In this document: positions 14,791 to 23,423 of the stretch, piece by piece
Layout: every line of letters begins with the position of its first letter
How positions within the stretch are numbered: the stretch's first letter is position 1
Assembly: GCF_016598615.1 (NCBI RefSeq)
Contig: NZ_CP066831.1
Location: forward strand, 6,820,001 to 6,884,000
Direction: 5' to 3'
Source: Streptomyces liliifuscus
GTDB lineage: Bacteria; Actinomycetota; Actinomycetes; Streptomycetales; Streptomycetaceae
DNA length: 64,000 nucleotides
Translations under genes and position numbers: made by a program
The notes under the pieces: model-generated
The model's database searches: none
What the model saw: the letters and a program-made list of their open reading frames with translations, nothing else
Told to the model about the DNA's origin: nothing

Positions 14791-16190
14791 GATGGGCACT
14801 GGTCAAGGTCTGTGTGGCGGTGACCACCATGGTCGTGGTGGCCTTCGCGGTGCCGCTCGGGCTCGTCATCAGGGAGATGGCAAGGGACCGCGCGTTCTCG
14901 AACGCCGAGCGGGAGGCCGCGGCCATCGCCCCCGCCCTCTCCATCACCACCGACCGGGACCAGCTGGAGCGGGTCGTCGCCTCGGCGGGCTCGGACGCGG
15001 GGATGGCCGTCCACATACCCGCGAGCGACGGTGTGGAGGCGGTCGACCTCGGCCGGCAGCGCGCCGTCGGCAAGGACATCGCCACCACCCGGAAGCTGGG
15101 CCGGGCCTCCACCACCGAGGTCCCCGGCGGCTCCACGCTGCTGCAGCCCGTCGCGCTGAGCTCGGGCGAGATCGCCGTCGTCGAGGTGTACGTGCCCGAG
15201 TCGGAGGTCACCAACGGCGTGGCCACGGCCTGGGCGGTGCTCGCCGGGGTCGGTATCGCGCTCATCGTCGGCTCGGTCGCGGTGGCGGACCGGCTCGGCG
15301 TACGCATGGTGCAGCCGGCGCAGCGACTGGTGGAGAGCGCGCACGAGCTGGGGGAGGGGAAGCTGGGCGCCCGGGTGCCCGAGGAGGGGCCGACGGAACT
15401 GCGGCTCGCGGCGGTCGCCTTCAACTCCATGGCCGACCAGGTGGTCCAACTGCTTGCGAACGAGCGGGAGTTGGCGGCGGACCTCTCGCACCGGCTGCGT
15501 ACACCGCTGACGGTGCTGCGGCTGAACGCGGCCTCGCTCGGGGACGGGCCCGCCGCCGAGCAGACCCGGGCCGCCGTCGCGCAGCTGGAGCGCGAGGTCG
15601 ACACGATCATCAGGACCGCCCGGGACGCCAAGCCGCAGACCGCGGCGATAGGCGTGGGCGCCGGGTGCGACGCGGCCGAGGTCGTCCGGGAGCGGATGGA
15701 CTTCTGGTCGGCGCTCGCGGAGGACGAGGGGCGCAAGGTGCGGGTGGCCGGGGTCGACCGGCCGGTACGGATACCCGTGGCCCGCGCCGACCTGGTGGCC
15801 GCGCTCGACGCGCTGCTCGGGAACGTGTTCCGGCACACCGCCGAGGGCACGGCATTCGCGGTCGACGTGCACAACGGCGAGGACGCCGTCATCGTGCTCG
15901 TCTCGGACGCGGGCCCCGGCATCACCGACCCCGAGGCGGCGATGGCGCGGGGCGGCGGATCGGGCAGCGACGGCTCGACCGGGCTCGGGCTCGACATCGT
16001 GCGCAGGCTCGCGGAGTCGACGGGCGGGGACGTACGCATCGGGCGCTCCGTCCTGGGCGGGACCGAGGTCCGGATCTGGATCCAGCTGGACGGCCGGGAG
16101 CCTGAGCGGCGAGGCCACCGGGGCTCGGTGCGCCGACGCCGGTCGACCAAATTGGTCTCGACCTTTAACCGGTCCCGATCCCTTCCTTAA
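14787..16190 (+). CDS. Sensor histidine kinase
   Basis: 467 residues, ATG overlapping the regulator stop. Membrane segment 1 is residues about 4-25, an extracytoplasmic sensor domain runs about 26-145, and membrane segment 2 is about 150-170. A HAMP linker is followed by DHp (DLSHRLRTPLTVLRL, phospho-His about 235) and a HATPase domain with N box (LLGNVFRHT), G1 (DAGPGI) and G2 (STGLGLDIV). It would phosphorylate the adjacent regulator. The signal is unknown. The last 40 residues are basic and Ser/Arg-rich and contain the DasR-like site of the next gene. Confidence 0.92.
   Translation: MRWALVKVCVAVTTMVVVAFAVPLGLVIREMARDRAFSNAEREAAAIAPALSITTDRDQLERVVASAGSDAGMAVHIPASDGVEAVDLGRQRAVGKDIATTRKLGRASTTEVPGGSTLLQPVALSSGEIAVVEVYVPESEVTNGVATAWAVLAGVGIALIVGSVAVADRLGVRMVQPAQRLVESAHELGEGKLGARVPEEGPTELRLAAVAFNSMADQVVQLLANERELAADLSHRLRTPLTVLRLNAASLGDGPAAEQTRAAVAQLEREVDTIIRTARDAKPQTAAIGVGAGCDAAEVVRERMDFWSALAEDEGRKVRVAGVDRPVRIPVARADLVAALDALLGNVFRHTAEGTAFAVDVHNGEDAVIVLVSDAGPGITDPEAAMARGGGSGSDGSTGLGLDIVRRLAESTGGDVRIGRSVLGGTEVRIWIQLDGREPERRGHRGSVRRRRSTKLVSTFNRSRSLP
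16152..16165. promoter_or_regulatory. DasR-type (dre) site upstream of chitinase
   Basis: TTGGTCTCGACCTT fits the dre palindrome (core TGGTCTAGACCA) with one central change and imperfect ends. It lies 128 bp upstream of the chitinase start, inside the kinase 3' end. DasR, a GntR-family repressor responding to glucosamine phosphates, is known to control chitinases in Streptomyces. Confidence 0.6.
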
Positions 16191-16293
16191 GCGCACCCTA
16201 AGATCCCCAACCTCCGTCCGGATCAGGCCGTTTGCCCGTTTCCGGCTCGCTAGCGTGCTGCCGCACCCCCACCCCCCTGAAGGCAGGCACGCG

Positions 16294-17769
16294 ATGAGCA
16301 CGCACCGGAGCACGGTCAGTGGCAGGAACAAGGCGATCGGAGGCGTGGTCGCCGCGGCCGTGGTCGGCGGTGGAGCCCTCGTGTTCTCCGGTACGGCGCA
16401 GGCGGCCGGGGTCGGCGCCGCGTACACACAGACCAGCGACTGGTCGACCGGCTACACCGCGCAGTACGTCGTCACCAACGACAGCGGCGCGGCGAAGCCG
16501 GACTGGACGCTGGAGTTCGACCTGCCGTCCGGGGCCGAGTTGAGTTCCCTGTGGAACGGCGAGTCGAGTGTGAGCGGCCGGCACGTCACCGTGAAGCCTC
16601 CCGCCTGGGACAAGGACGGGCTGGCCAAGGGCGAGTCGGTGACGGTCGGCTTCGTGGTGAACGGCTCCGGCGCCCCCACCGGCTGTCTCATCGACGACGC
16701 CAAGTGCTCGGTGGACGACGGGGCGACCCCGGAACCGACCGGCCGCCCGACGGAGACGGGGACTGGGACGGGGACACCGAAGCCCACCGCGACTCCCACG
16801 GCCACCACCTCCCAGACCGCGAGCCCCACCGCCTCGCCCTCCGTGCCTTCCGAGTCCACCGACGGCGGCACCGCGGCCACCGCCGGCTTCGCGCCCTACG
16901 TCGACACCTCCCTCTACCCCGCCTTCGACCTGGTCGCCGCCGCGGCTGCCACCGGTGTGAAGGACTACAACCTCGCCTTCGTCACGGACGGCGGCGGCTG
17001 CACCCCCAAGTGGGGCGGCGTGACGGACCTCGGCACCGACGCGGTCGCCGCGCAGATCGGCGCCCTGCGCGCCAAGGGCGGCGACGTCCGCGTCTCCTTC
17101 GGCGGCGCGGCCGGCTCGGAGCTGGCCCTCAACTGCTCGTCGGCGGACGCCCTCGCGGCGGCGTACGAGAAGGTGGTGGACGCGTACAAGCTCACGAAGG
17201 TCGACTTCGACGTCGAGGGCGGCGCGCTCCCCGACACGGCGGCGAACACCCGCAGGGCGAAGGCGATAGCCGAGCTCCAGGCCGAACACCCCGACCTGGA
17301 CGTCTCGTTCACCCTCCCCGTCATGCCGGAGGGGCTCACCCAGGACGGCGTGAACCTGCTCGCCGACGCCAAGGCGAACGGCGTCGGCATCGACACGGTC
17401 AACATCATGGCGATGGACTACGGCCCGGCGTACAGCGGCGACATGGGGACCTACGCCGAACAGGCCGCGACGGCGACGCAGGCGCAGATCAAGGGAGTTC
17501 TGGGCCTGTCCGAGTCGGCGGCCTGGAAGGCGGTCGCCGTCACCCCGATGATCGGCGTCAACGACGTGGTGACGGAGATCTTCAAGGTCGACGACGCCAC
17601 CCAGCTCGTGGACTTCGCCGAGTCGAAGGGGATCGGCTGGCTCTCCATGTGGTCAGCCACCCGCGACAAGCAGTGCCCCGGCGGCACCAAGCCCTCCGCC
17701 GACGCGACCTGCAGCTCGATCCTCCAGGACCCCCACGCCTTCGCGAAGGCCCTCGCCGCCTACAAGTAG
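16294..17769 (+). CDS. GH18 chitinase with CBM2 domain
   Basis: 491 residues from ATG with GAAGG upstream. An N-terminal signal peptide (hydrophobic GGVVAAAVVGGGALVFSGTAQA) is followed by a carbohydrate-binding module of CBM2 type (about 35-140, DWSTGYTAQYVVTND and paired Cys), a Thr/Pro/Ser linker (about 150-190) and a GH18 barrel (about 200-490). The catalytic motif is KVDFDVE with Asp304, Asp306 and Glu308; the usual first Asp is replaced by Thr. It should hydrolyse chitin outside the cell. The gene sits downstream of a two-component system and a dre-type site. It is closed by a strong terminator. Confidence 0.9.
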   Translation: MSTHRSTVSGRNKAIGGVVAAAVVGGGALVFSGTAQAAGVGAAYTQTSDWSTGYTAQYVVTNDSGAAKPDWTLEFDLPSGAELSSLWNGESSVSGRHVTVKPPAWDKDGLAKGESVTVGFVVNGSGAPTGCLIDDAKCSVDDGATPEPTGRPTETGTGTGTPKPTATPTATTSQTASPTASPSVPSESTDGGTAATAGFAPYVDTSLYPAFDLVAAAAATGVKDYNLAFVTDGGGCTPKWGGVTDLGTDAVAAQIGALRAKGGDVRVSFGGAAGSELALNCSSADALAAAYEKVVDAYKLTKVDFDVEGGALPDTAANTRRAKAIAELQAEHPDLDVSFTLPVMPEGLTQDGVNLLADAKANGVGIDTVNIMAMDYGPAYSGDMGTYAEQAATATQAQIKGVLGLSESAAWKAVAVTPMIGVNDVVTEIFKVDDATQLVDFAESKGIGWLSMWSATRDKQCPGGTKPSADATCSSILQDPHAFAKALAAYK

Positions 17770-17865
17770 CCCGACGAGCGGCCCGCGGAAAGCCCGAGCA
17801 GCCATCTCCGCACGGGGGTCATGCGCCCCGGCCGGCCTTCCCCCCACCCGGCCGGGGTTCGCGAA

Positions 17866-17899
17866 GGGGCGCGGCACTCCCCTCACAGTGCCGCGCCCC
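17866..17899. terminator. Bidirectional hairpin terminator
   Basis: Perfect 13-bp stem GGGGCGCGGCACT / AGTGCCGCGCCCC with an 8-base loop, placed between the convergent chitinase and beta-glucosidase genes. Confidence 0.8.
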
Positions 17900-17934
17900 G
17901 TCCCCCGCCCGCCGTGTCCCCCCTGGGAGAGGGG

Positions 17935-19365
17935 TTATTCGGTCGTGTTCGCCGACGGGAGCGCGCCGGTCCGGGCCGCCTCGCCGTACCAGAGGGCGCT
18001 CGATTTCGGCGTACGGGCCTGGGTCGCGTAGTCCACGTACACCGCGCCGAAGCGCTTGTCGTAGCCGTACGCCCACTCGAAGTTGTCCATGAGGGACCAC
18101 AGGTAGTAGCCGCGGACGTCCGCGCCGTCGGTGATCGCCCGGCGTACGGCCGACAGATGGCCGTGGAGATAGGCGATGCGCTCCGGGTCGTGGACGCGGC
18201 CGTCCGGGTCGGGCTTGTCGTCGTACGCGGCGCCGTTCTCGGTGATGTAGAGGGGGAGCCCGGGGGCCTCCGCCGTGTAGCGCATGATCAGCTCGTGCAG
18301 GCCCGTCGGGTCGATGGTCCAGCCCATCTCCGTACGCTCGCCCGGAGTCTGATGGAACATCACATCGTCCGCGCCCGGCCACGGCGAGTGTTCGCTCGCC
18401 CCGTGGCCGTCCGCGCGCGGGCTGTTCGGCGCGGTCTCGGCGGCGCCGACCAGCGTCGGCGTGTAGTAGTTGAGGCCGAGCGCGTCCAACGGCTGGTTGA
18501 TCAGGGAGAGATCGCCGTCCAGGACGTACGACCAGTCGGTGATCGACGACGTGTCGGCCAGCAGGGTCTCCGGGTAGGCGCCGTGCAGCATCGGGCCGTG
18601 GAAGATGCCGTTGGCCAGGTCGTCGATGCGCCGGACCGCCACCAGGTCCGCCGGGTCCTGCGAACGCGGCCTGACCACCGAGGAGTTGAGGCTCACGGCG
18701 ATGCTGTTGCGGGCCGGCATCGCGGTGCGCAGCGCCGAAGTCCCCAGCCCGTGCGCCAGGTTGAGGTGGTGCGCGGCACGCAGGGACGCCTCCGGGTCCG
18801 TACGGCCGGGGGCGTGCACCCCTGATCCGTACCCCAGGAACGCGCTGCACCAGGGCTCGTTGAGCGTGATCCACTGCTCGACGCGGTCGCCCAGCGCCTC
18901 ACCGACGATCTGCGCGTACTCGGCGAACCGCAACGCCGTGTCCCGCTCGGGCCAGCCGCCCGCGTCCTCCAGCTCCTGGGGGAGGTCCCAGTGGTAGAGG
19001 GTGAGCGCGGGCTTGATGTTGTGGGAGAGCAGCTCGTCGACCAGACGGCGGTAGAAGTCCAGGCCGCGCTGGACGGCGGGGCCGCGGCCCGTCGGCTGCA
19101 CCCGGGACCAGGACACCGAGAAGCGGTACGCGGTCAGGCCCAGCTCCGCCATGAGGGCCACGTCGTCGCGGTACAGGTGGTAGTGGTCGTTGGCGATGTC
19201 GCCGTTCTCGCCACCGGCCGTCTTGCCGGGCGTGTGACTGAAGGTGTCCCAGATCGAGGGCGTACGGCCGTCCTCCCGCACCGCCCCCTCGATCTGGTAC
19301 GCGGAGGTGGCCGCGCCCCAGAGAAAGGCGGGCGGGAAGGTCACGGGCGTTGCGGGCTCAGACAT
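17935..19365 (-). CDS. bglC: GH1 beta-glucosidase
   Basis: 476 residues of a typical GH1 barrel. Acid/base Glu170 is in TLNEP and nucleophile Glu376 in YITENG; HWDLP and NDHYHLYRDD are further family motifs. It is cytoplasmic, with no signal peptide, and should split imported cellobiose/cellotriose to glucose. It follows the cebEFG transporter genes on the same strand, 115 bp away, as in the classical cebEFG-bglC operon. A CebR operator overlaps its start codon, so it can be controlled separately from the transporter genes. Confidence 0.93.
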   Translation of the reverse strand: MSEPATPVTFPPAFLWGAATSAYQIEGAVREDGRTPSIWDTFSHTPGKTAGGENGDIANDHYHLYRDDVALMAELGLTAYRFSVSWSRVQPTGRGPAVQRGLDFYRRLVDELLSHNIKPALTLYHWDLPQELEDAGGWPERDTALRFAEYAQIVGEALGDRVEQWITLNEPWCSAFLGYGSGVHAPGRTDPEASLRAAHHLNLAHGLGTSALRTAMPARNSIAVSLNSSVVRPRSQDPADLVAVRRIDDLANGIFHGPMLHGAYPETLLADTSSITDWSYVLDGDLSLINQPLDALGLNYYTPTLVGAAETAPNSPRADGHGASEHSPWPGADDVMFHQTPGERTEMGWTIDPTGLHELIMRYTAEAPGLPLYITENGAAYDDKPDPDGRVHDPERIAYLHGHLSAVRRAITDGADVRGYYLWSLMDNFEWAYGYDKRFGAVYVDYATQARTPKSSALWYGEAARTGALPSANTTE

Positions 19366-19378
19366 GGAAGCGCTCCCA
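19365..19378 (-). promoter_or_regulatory. CebR operator overlapping bglC start
   Basis: On the minus strand TGGGAGCGCTTCCA, differing at one position from the CebR consensus TGGGAGCGCTCCCA. Its last base is the A of the bglC ATG, so binding would block initiation rather than only transcription. Confidence 0.85.
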
Positions 19379-19480
19379 TGGGAGGAATGGTCGTAGGAGA
19401 CCAGGGATATGGGGTCGGAGGGGGGAGGAGCAGGGGCCGAGGCAGCGGCGGCTCGGCCCCTTCGTCCGGGGCGCGGCGGT

Positions 19481-20398
19481 TCAGCCCTTGATCGCGCCCT
19501 GCATGATCCCGCCCACGATCTGCCTGCCGAACAGCAGGAAGGCGATGAGCAGCGGCAGAGTGCCCAGGAGCGCGCCCGCCATGATCACCGCCTGGTCGGG
19601 TACGTAGCCGGTGCCGAGCGAGTTGAGGGCGACCTGCACGGTGGGGTTCTGCTGGTTGAGCGCGATGATCGGCCACAGGAAGTCGTTCCAGGCCATCACG
19701 AACGTCAGCAGCCCGAGCACGGCCATCGCCGGCCGTGCCGCCGGGAAGACCACGTGCCACACGACGCGCAGACTGCTCGCGCCGTCCACCCGCGCCGCCT
19801 CGATCAGCTCGCTGGGCAGCGCCTGTACCAGGTACTGCCGCATGAAGAACGTACCGAACGCGCTGACCAGGGTGGGCAGGACGACCGTCTGCAGCTGGTT
19901 GGACCAGCCCAGCTCGCTCATCCACAAGTACAGCGGTACGACCGCCAGTTGCGGCGGGATCATCATGGTGCCGATGGTCAGCAGCAGCAGGACGTTGGAG
20001 AACTTGAACCGCAGCTTGGCGAAGGCGAACCCGGCGAGCGTGGAGAACAGGACCGTACCGACGGTGATGGTCGAGGCGACGATCGTGCTGTTGAGCATCG
20101 CTGTACCGAGACCCGCCTCCTCCCACGCGGTCTCCAGGTTCTTGAACAGGTTCCCGCCGACCCACAGCGGCGGTGGCGTCTCGGAGAGCCGCTGGTTGGT
20201 GCGCGAGGCCGCGACCACCGTCCACAGCAGCGGTGCCAGCGAGACGAGGGCGAAGACGGCCAGGACGATGTATGTGACGGGGCCCGCGTGCAGTTGTTTG
20301 CCCGCGCCGAGCAGCCGGCGGCGCCCGGTGCCGTCAGGGCCGCCCTTCCCCGCCGCGTCGACCTTTGCCTGAGGAGGCGTCAGTTCTGAAGTGGTCAT
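19481..20398 (-). CDS. cebG: Cello-oligosaccharide ABC transporter permease
   Basis: 305 residues. Six membrane segments (for example HAGPVTYIVLAVFALVSLAPLLW and TYIVL) with the EAA loop IEAARVDGASSLRVVWHVVFPAARP. The start ATG overlaps the cebF stop as ATGA. It forms the inner membrane channel with CebF; the ATPase (MsiK-type) is not in this window, which is normal for this family where one ATPase serves several transporters. It follows cebF and precedes bglC. Confidence 0.9.
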   Translation of the reverse strand: MTTSELTPPQAKVDAAGKGGPDGTGRRRLLGAGKQLHAGPVTYIVLAVFALVSLAPLLWTVVAASRTNQRLSETPPPLWVGGNLFKNLETAWEEAGLGTAMLNSTIVASTITVGTVLFSTLAGFAFAKLRFKFSNVLLLLTIGTMMIPPQLAVVPLYLWMSELGWSNQLQTVVLPTLVSAFGTFFMRQYLVQALPSELIEAARVDGASSLRVVWHVVFPAARPAMAVLGLLTFVMAWNDFLWPIIALNQQNPTVQVALNSLGTGYVPDQAVIMAGALLGTLPLLIAFLLFGRQIVGGIMQGAIKG

Positions 20399-21423
20399 TG
20401 GGACTTCCTCAGCCGTCGGGTGATCAGCAGGTTGATCGCGGCGACGATCAGCAGGATCAGGAACATCGTCCAGGCGATAGCGGACGCCTTGCCGAGGTTG
20501 CCGATGATCCAGCCCTGGTCGTACATGTACAGGCCGAGCGTCTGGTACTGGTGCTCGGAGCCGCCCTTGGAGCCGCTGGCCCCGCCGAACAGGAGCGGTT
20601 CACCGAACAGCTGCGTCGCGCCGATCGTGGAGACGACCACCGTGAACAGGATCGTCGGCCGCAGCATCGGGATCGTCACATGGCGGAACTGCTGCCAGCG
20701 GCCGGCGCCGTCCAGGGCCGCCGACTCGTACAGGTCGGAGGGGATCGCCTGCATGGCCGCGAGGTAGATCAGGGCGTTGTAGCCGGTCCACCGCCAGATC
20801 ACGATCGAGGAGACGGCGAACTGCGAACCCCACGTCGACTCACGCCAGTTGACCGGGTCGACCCCGACGAAGCCCAGCAGCCAGTTGATCATGCCGCCGT
20901 CCCAGGAGTACAGCAGCACGAACACCAGGGTCGCCGCCGCCACCGAGGTGGCGTACGGGGTGAGCATCACGACCCGCCACACGGTGGAGCCACGCAGCTT
21001 GTAGTTGAGCAGGTGCGCGATGCCGATCGCCATGATCAGCTGCGGCACGGTCGAGATGACACCGATCGTGAAGGTGTTCTTCAGCGCGGTCCAGAAGAAG
21101 TCCGAGGAGATCAGGTTCTGGTAGTTGTCCAGGCCCGCCCAGGTCTGCTGGTCCAGGTTGGACAGCTGCACGTTGTGCAGCGAGTACCAGGCCGTGTACA
21201 GCAGCGGGATGAGCCCGAAGGCACCGAAGAAGATGAAGAAGGGGGCGATGAACGCGTACGGCGACGCCTTCATGTCCCAGCGGTACAGCCGGCTGCGCCA
21301 GGAGTCGGGGCCCGGGGGCGGTGTACCGCGACCGTGAGCACGGCGCGCCGCGCCCGGCTGGGAGCCGGGCGCGGCGTCGGCGCTCGACGCTGATCGCGCG
21401 AGAGCCTGCTTGGAGCTGGTCAC
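20395..21423 (-). CDS. cebF: Cello-oligosaccharide ABC transporter permease
   Basis: 342 residues from GTG at 21423, overlapping the cebE stop as GTGA. Cytoplasmic Ala/Arg/Pro-rich N-terminus of about 45 residues, then six membrane segments, with the EAA loop YESAALDGAGRWQQFRHVTIPMLRP. Pairs with CebG as the sugar channel. A longer frame extending to 21831 runs into cebE and is not needed. Confidence 0.9.
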   Translation of the reverse strand: MTSSKQALARSASSADAAPGSQPGAARRAHGRGTPPPGPDSWRSRLYRWDMKASPYAFIAPFFIFFGAFGLIPLLYTAWYSLHNVQLSNLDQQTWAGLDNYQNLISSDFFWTALKNTFTIGVISTVPQLIMAIGIAHLLNYKLRGSTVWRVVMLTPYATSVAAATLVFVLLYSWDGGMINWLLGFVGVDPVNWRESTWGSQFAVSSIVIWRWTGYNALIYLAAMQAIPSDLYESAALDGAGRWQQFRHVTIPMLRPTILFTVVVSTIGATQLFGEPLLFGGASGSKGGSEHQYQTLGLYMYDQGWIIGNLGKASAIAWTMFLILLIVAAINLLITRRLRKSQ

Positions 21424-22742
21424 TGGCCGAGCACGTCCTTGATCTCCTTGGTGGCAGCGTCCCAGCCCTGGTCGGGGGTCTTGCCCTTCTGCTCGACCTG
21501 AAGGATGCCGATGTCCGTGATGGCGGTGCCGATCGGCTGGTCCTTGACGCCGAAGATCTGCGTCGGGATGGTCTTCGCCGAGTCGGAGAAGATCTGCGTG
21601 ATCGGCGCGTCCGAGAAGAACGCCGTCGTGGCGGCCTGCGGCTTCAGACTCGGGTACGCCGCCGGGATCGACGGGAAGCTCGCCTGCTTGGCGAAGACCT
21701 TCGCCTGCTGCTCGGGGGCGGTCAGCCACTTCGCCAGCGCGATGGCCTCCTTCTGGTGCTTGCCCGCCGTGGGCACACCGATGAACGCACCACCCCAGTT
21801 GGCCGCGGTGGGTGCCGCCGCGATGTCCCACTTGCCCTTGCCGGCCTCACCGGACTTCTCCTGGATGTAGCCGATCATCCAGGCGGGGCAGGCCACCGTC
21901 GCGAACTTGGCGTTGGCGAAGGCCTGGTCCCACGGCTTGTCGAACTGCTTCAGCTTCGCCGACATGTCACTGGTCGCCACCTCCATCGAGGCTTCCCAGG
22001 CCTTCTTCACGCCCGTGGACTTGTCCCAGATGACGTTGCCGTCCTCGTCGTAGTAGCGCTGGTCCTCGCCACCGAGTGCCGCGTTGTAGACCGAGGAGGC
22101 GGAGTCCACGAACTTGGTGCCCTTCGGCGCCTTCTTCATGTAGTCCTTGCCGACGTCGACGTACTTGGACCAGTCGCCCTTCCACTGCTCGGCGAGCTTG
22201 GTGCGGTCCGTCTCAAGACCTGCCGCCTCGAAGAGGTCCTTGCGGTAGCAGATCGCCATCGGCCCGATGTCGGTGCCGAGCCCGATGGTCTTGCCGTCCT
22301 TGGTGGTGGCCTGTGCCGTCTTCCAGTCCAGCCACTGGGACTTGTCGACTTCCTTGCCGAGGTCGACGAACTTGTCGGCCTGTGTCTGCACCGCCTCGGC
22401 GACGTTGCCGATCTCGATCGCCTGGATGTCGTCGGTACCGGAACCGGCCTGCAGACGGGTGAGTGTCTTCGGCCAGTACACGTCGGTACGGGTGGTGACG
22501 TTCTCCTTGATGGTGATGTCCGGGTTCTTCTTCATGTACTCGTCGTAGAGCCCGGCCTGCTTGTAGCCGAAGACACCGAAGGTGCCGATGGTCAGCGTGG
22601 TCTTGCCTCCGCCGCTACCGCCGTCCGAGTTCGACGAGCCGTCGTCCGAGTCCTCGGCGCAGCCGGCAAGCAGCCCCGTCGTCAGCGCGGCGACGGCCGC
22701 GAGGGCCATCAGCCTGCGGGACCCGCGGGTACTCGTGCGCAT
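21420..22742 (-). CDS. cebE: Cello-oligosaccharide-binding lipoprotein
   Basis: 440 residues from ATG with AGGAGG upstream. Lipobox LAGC with the lipidated Cys at residue 28 after a basic, hydrophobic signal. The Ser/Gly/Asp-rich linker (about 30-50) leads into a bacterial extracellular solute-binding domain (family 1). It captures cellobiose or cellotriose and delivers it to CebFG. First gene of the operon and preceded by a perfect CebR operator. Named from its family and from the neighbourhood; sugar specificity is inferred. Confidence 0.9.
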   Translation of the reverse strand: MRTSTRGSRRLMALAAVAALTTGLLAGCAEDSDDGSSNSDGGSGGGKTTLTIGTFGVFGYKQAGLYDEYMKKNPDITIKENVTTRTDVYWPKTLTRLQAGSGTDDIQAIEIGNVAEAVQTQADKFVDLGKEVDKSQWLDWKTAQATTKDGKTIGLGTDIGPMAICYRKDLFEAAGLETDRTKLAEQWKGDWSKYVDVGKDYMKKAPKGTKFVDSASSVYNAALGGEDQRYYDEDGNVIWDKSTGVKKAWEASMEVATSDMSAKLKQFDKPWDQAFANAKFATVACPAWMIGYIQEKSGEAGKGKWDIAAAPTAANWGGAFIGVPTAGKHQKEAIALAKWLTAPEQQAKVFAKQASFPSIPAAYPSLKPQAATTAFFSDAPITQIFSDSAKTIPTQIFGVKDQPIGTAITDIGILQVEQKGKTPDQGWDAATKEIKDVLGQ

Positions 22743-22857
22743 TGCGTCCTCCTGTTGCCTGACGTGCCGACCCCCCGGCCAACTGCATTGTTGGGCCCGT
22801 TAGTTCACGCTGCGGCTCGGGCGGGGAACGTGCGGGATGTGTATGTGTCAGGTACTG

Positions 22858-22871
22858 TGGGAGCGCTCCCA
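22858..22871. promoter_or_regulatory. CebR operator upstream of cebE
   Basis: TGGGAGCGCTCCCA matches the CebR consensus at all 14 positions. It lies 116 bp before the cebE start, within the region shared with cebR. Cellobiose releases CebR from such sites in Streptomyces. Confidence 0.9.
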
Positions 22872-23423
22872 CAGGTGATGTGTTGAAGGTTCGTCGCTCG
22901 GCGCGGGGGTGTCAAGGGAGAGGGCATAGAGATATGTCTTCAGTTATCGGGCTGTTAGCTAACGGCGGTTGGGTTCGGGAGAGTAGGTCTTCGACGGTTG
23001 CGGGACGGCCTCGGGAAGGCTCCGGATCGGCCTCGGAGTGGCGCTGCGGCGGACGAATCCTGGACGGGCCCCGGACGTGTCCCGGTCGCGGCGTGGAGGC
23101 GGCGAGGCTTTGGGCGGCACCCGGGGGGCCTCTCGGGCGGCCTCCCGGGCGGACCCCGGGGAGACGTTCCGGGCGCCGGGCGGGCAGCGCGGCCGAGTGC
23201 CGGGGAAGGTGCGGCCGGGTGCTGAGCGAGTACGGATGGAGTGCCGGCCGGGGGACCGGGGAGTACGACCGGGGCGCCGGGGGCGTACGAGCCGGGTGCC
23301 GGCCGGGGCGCCGGGCAGTGCGGCCGGAGTGCGGAGGCCCCGACTCCGGGAGCCCGGTCCCGATCACGACTGTTACATTCCAGGCCAAGCACGGTGAGAG
23401 CCGTGCCGGACGGGAGGCGGACC
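22872..23423. other. Long G/C-rich leader between cebE and cebR
   Basis: A 552-bp stretch with open frames on both strands, but these have atypical composition (Arg/Gly/Pro-rich) and no family resemblance, so I call no gene. It contains the 10-bp palindrome GTTAGCTAAC (22954-22963), in an unusually AT-rich patch that could be a promoter, and a possible -10 TGTTACATT region near 23374 just before cebR. Nothing else is recognised. Confidence 0.4.
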
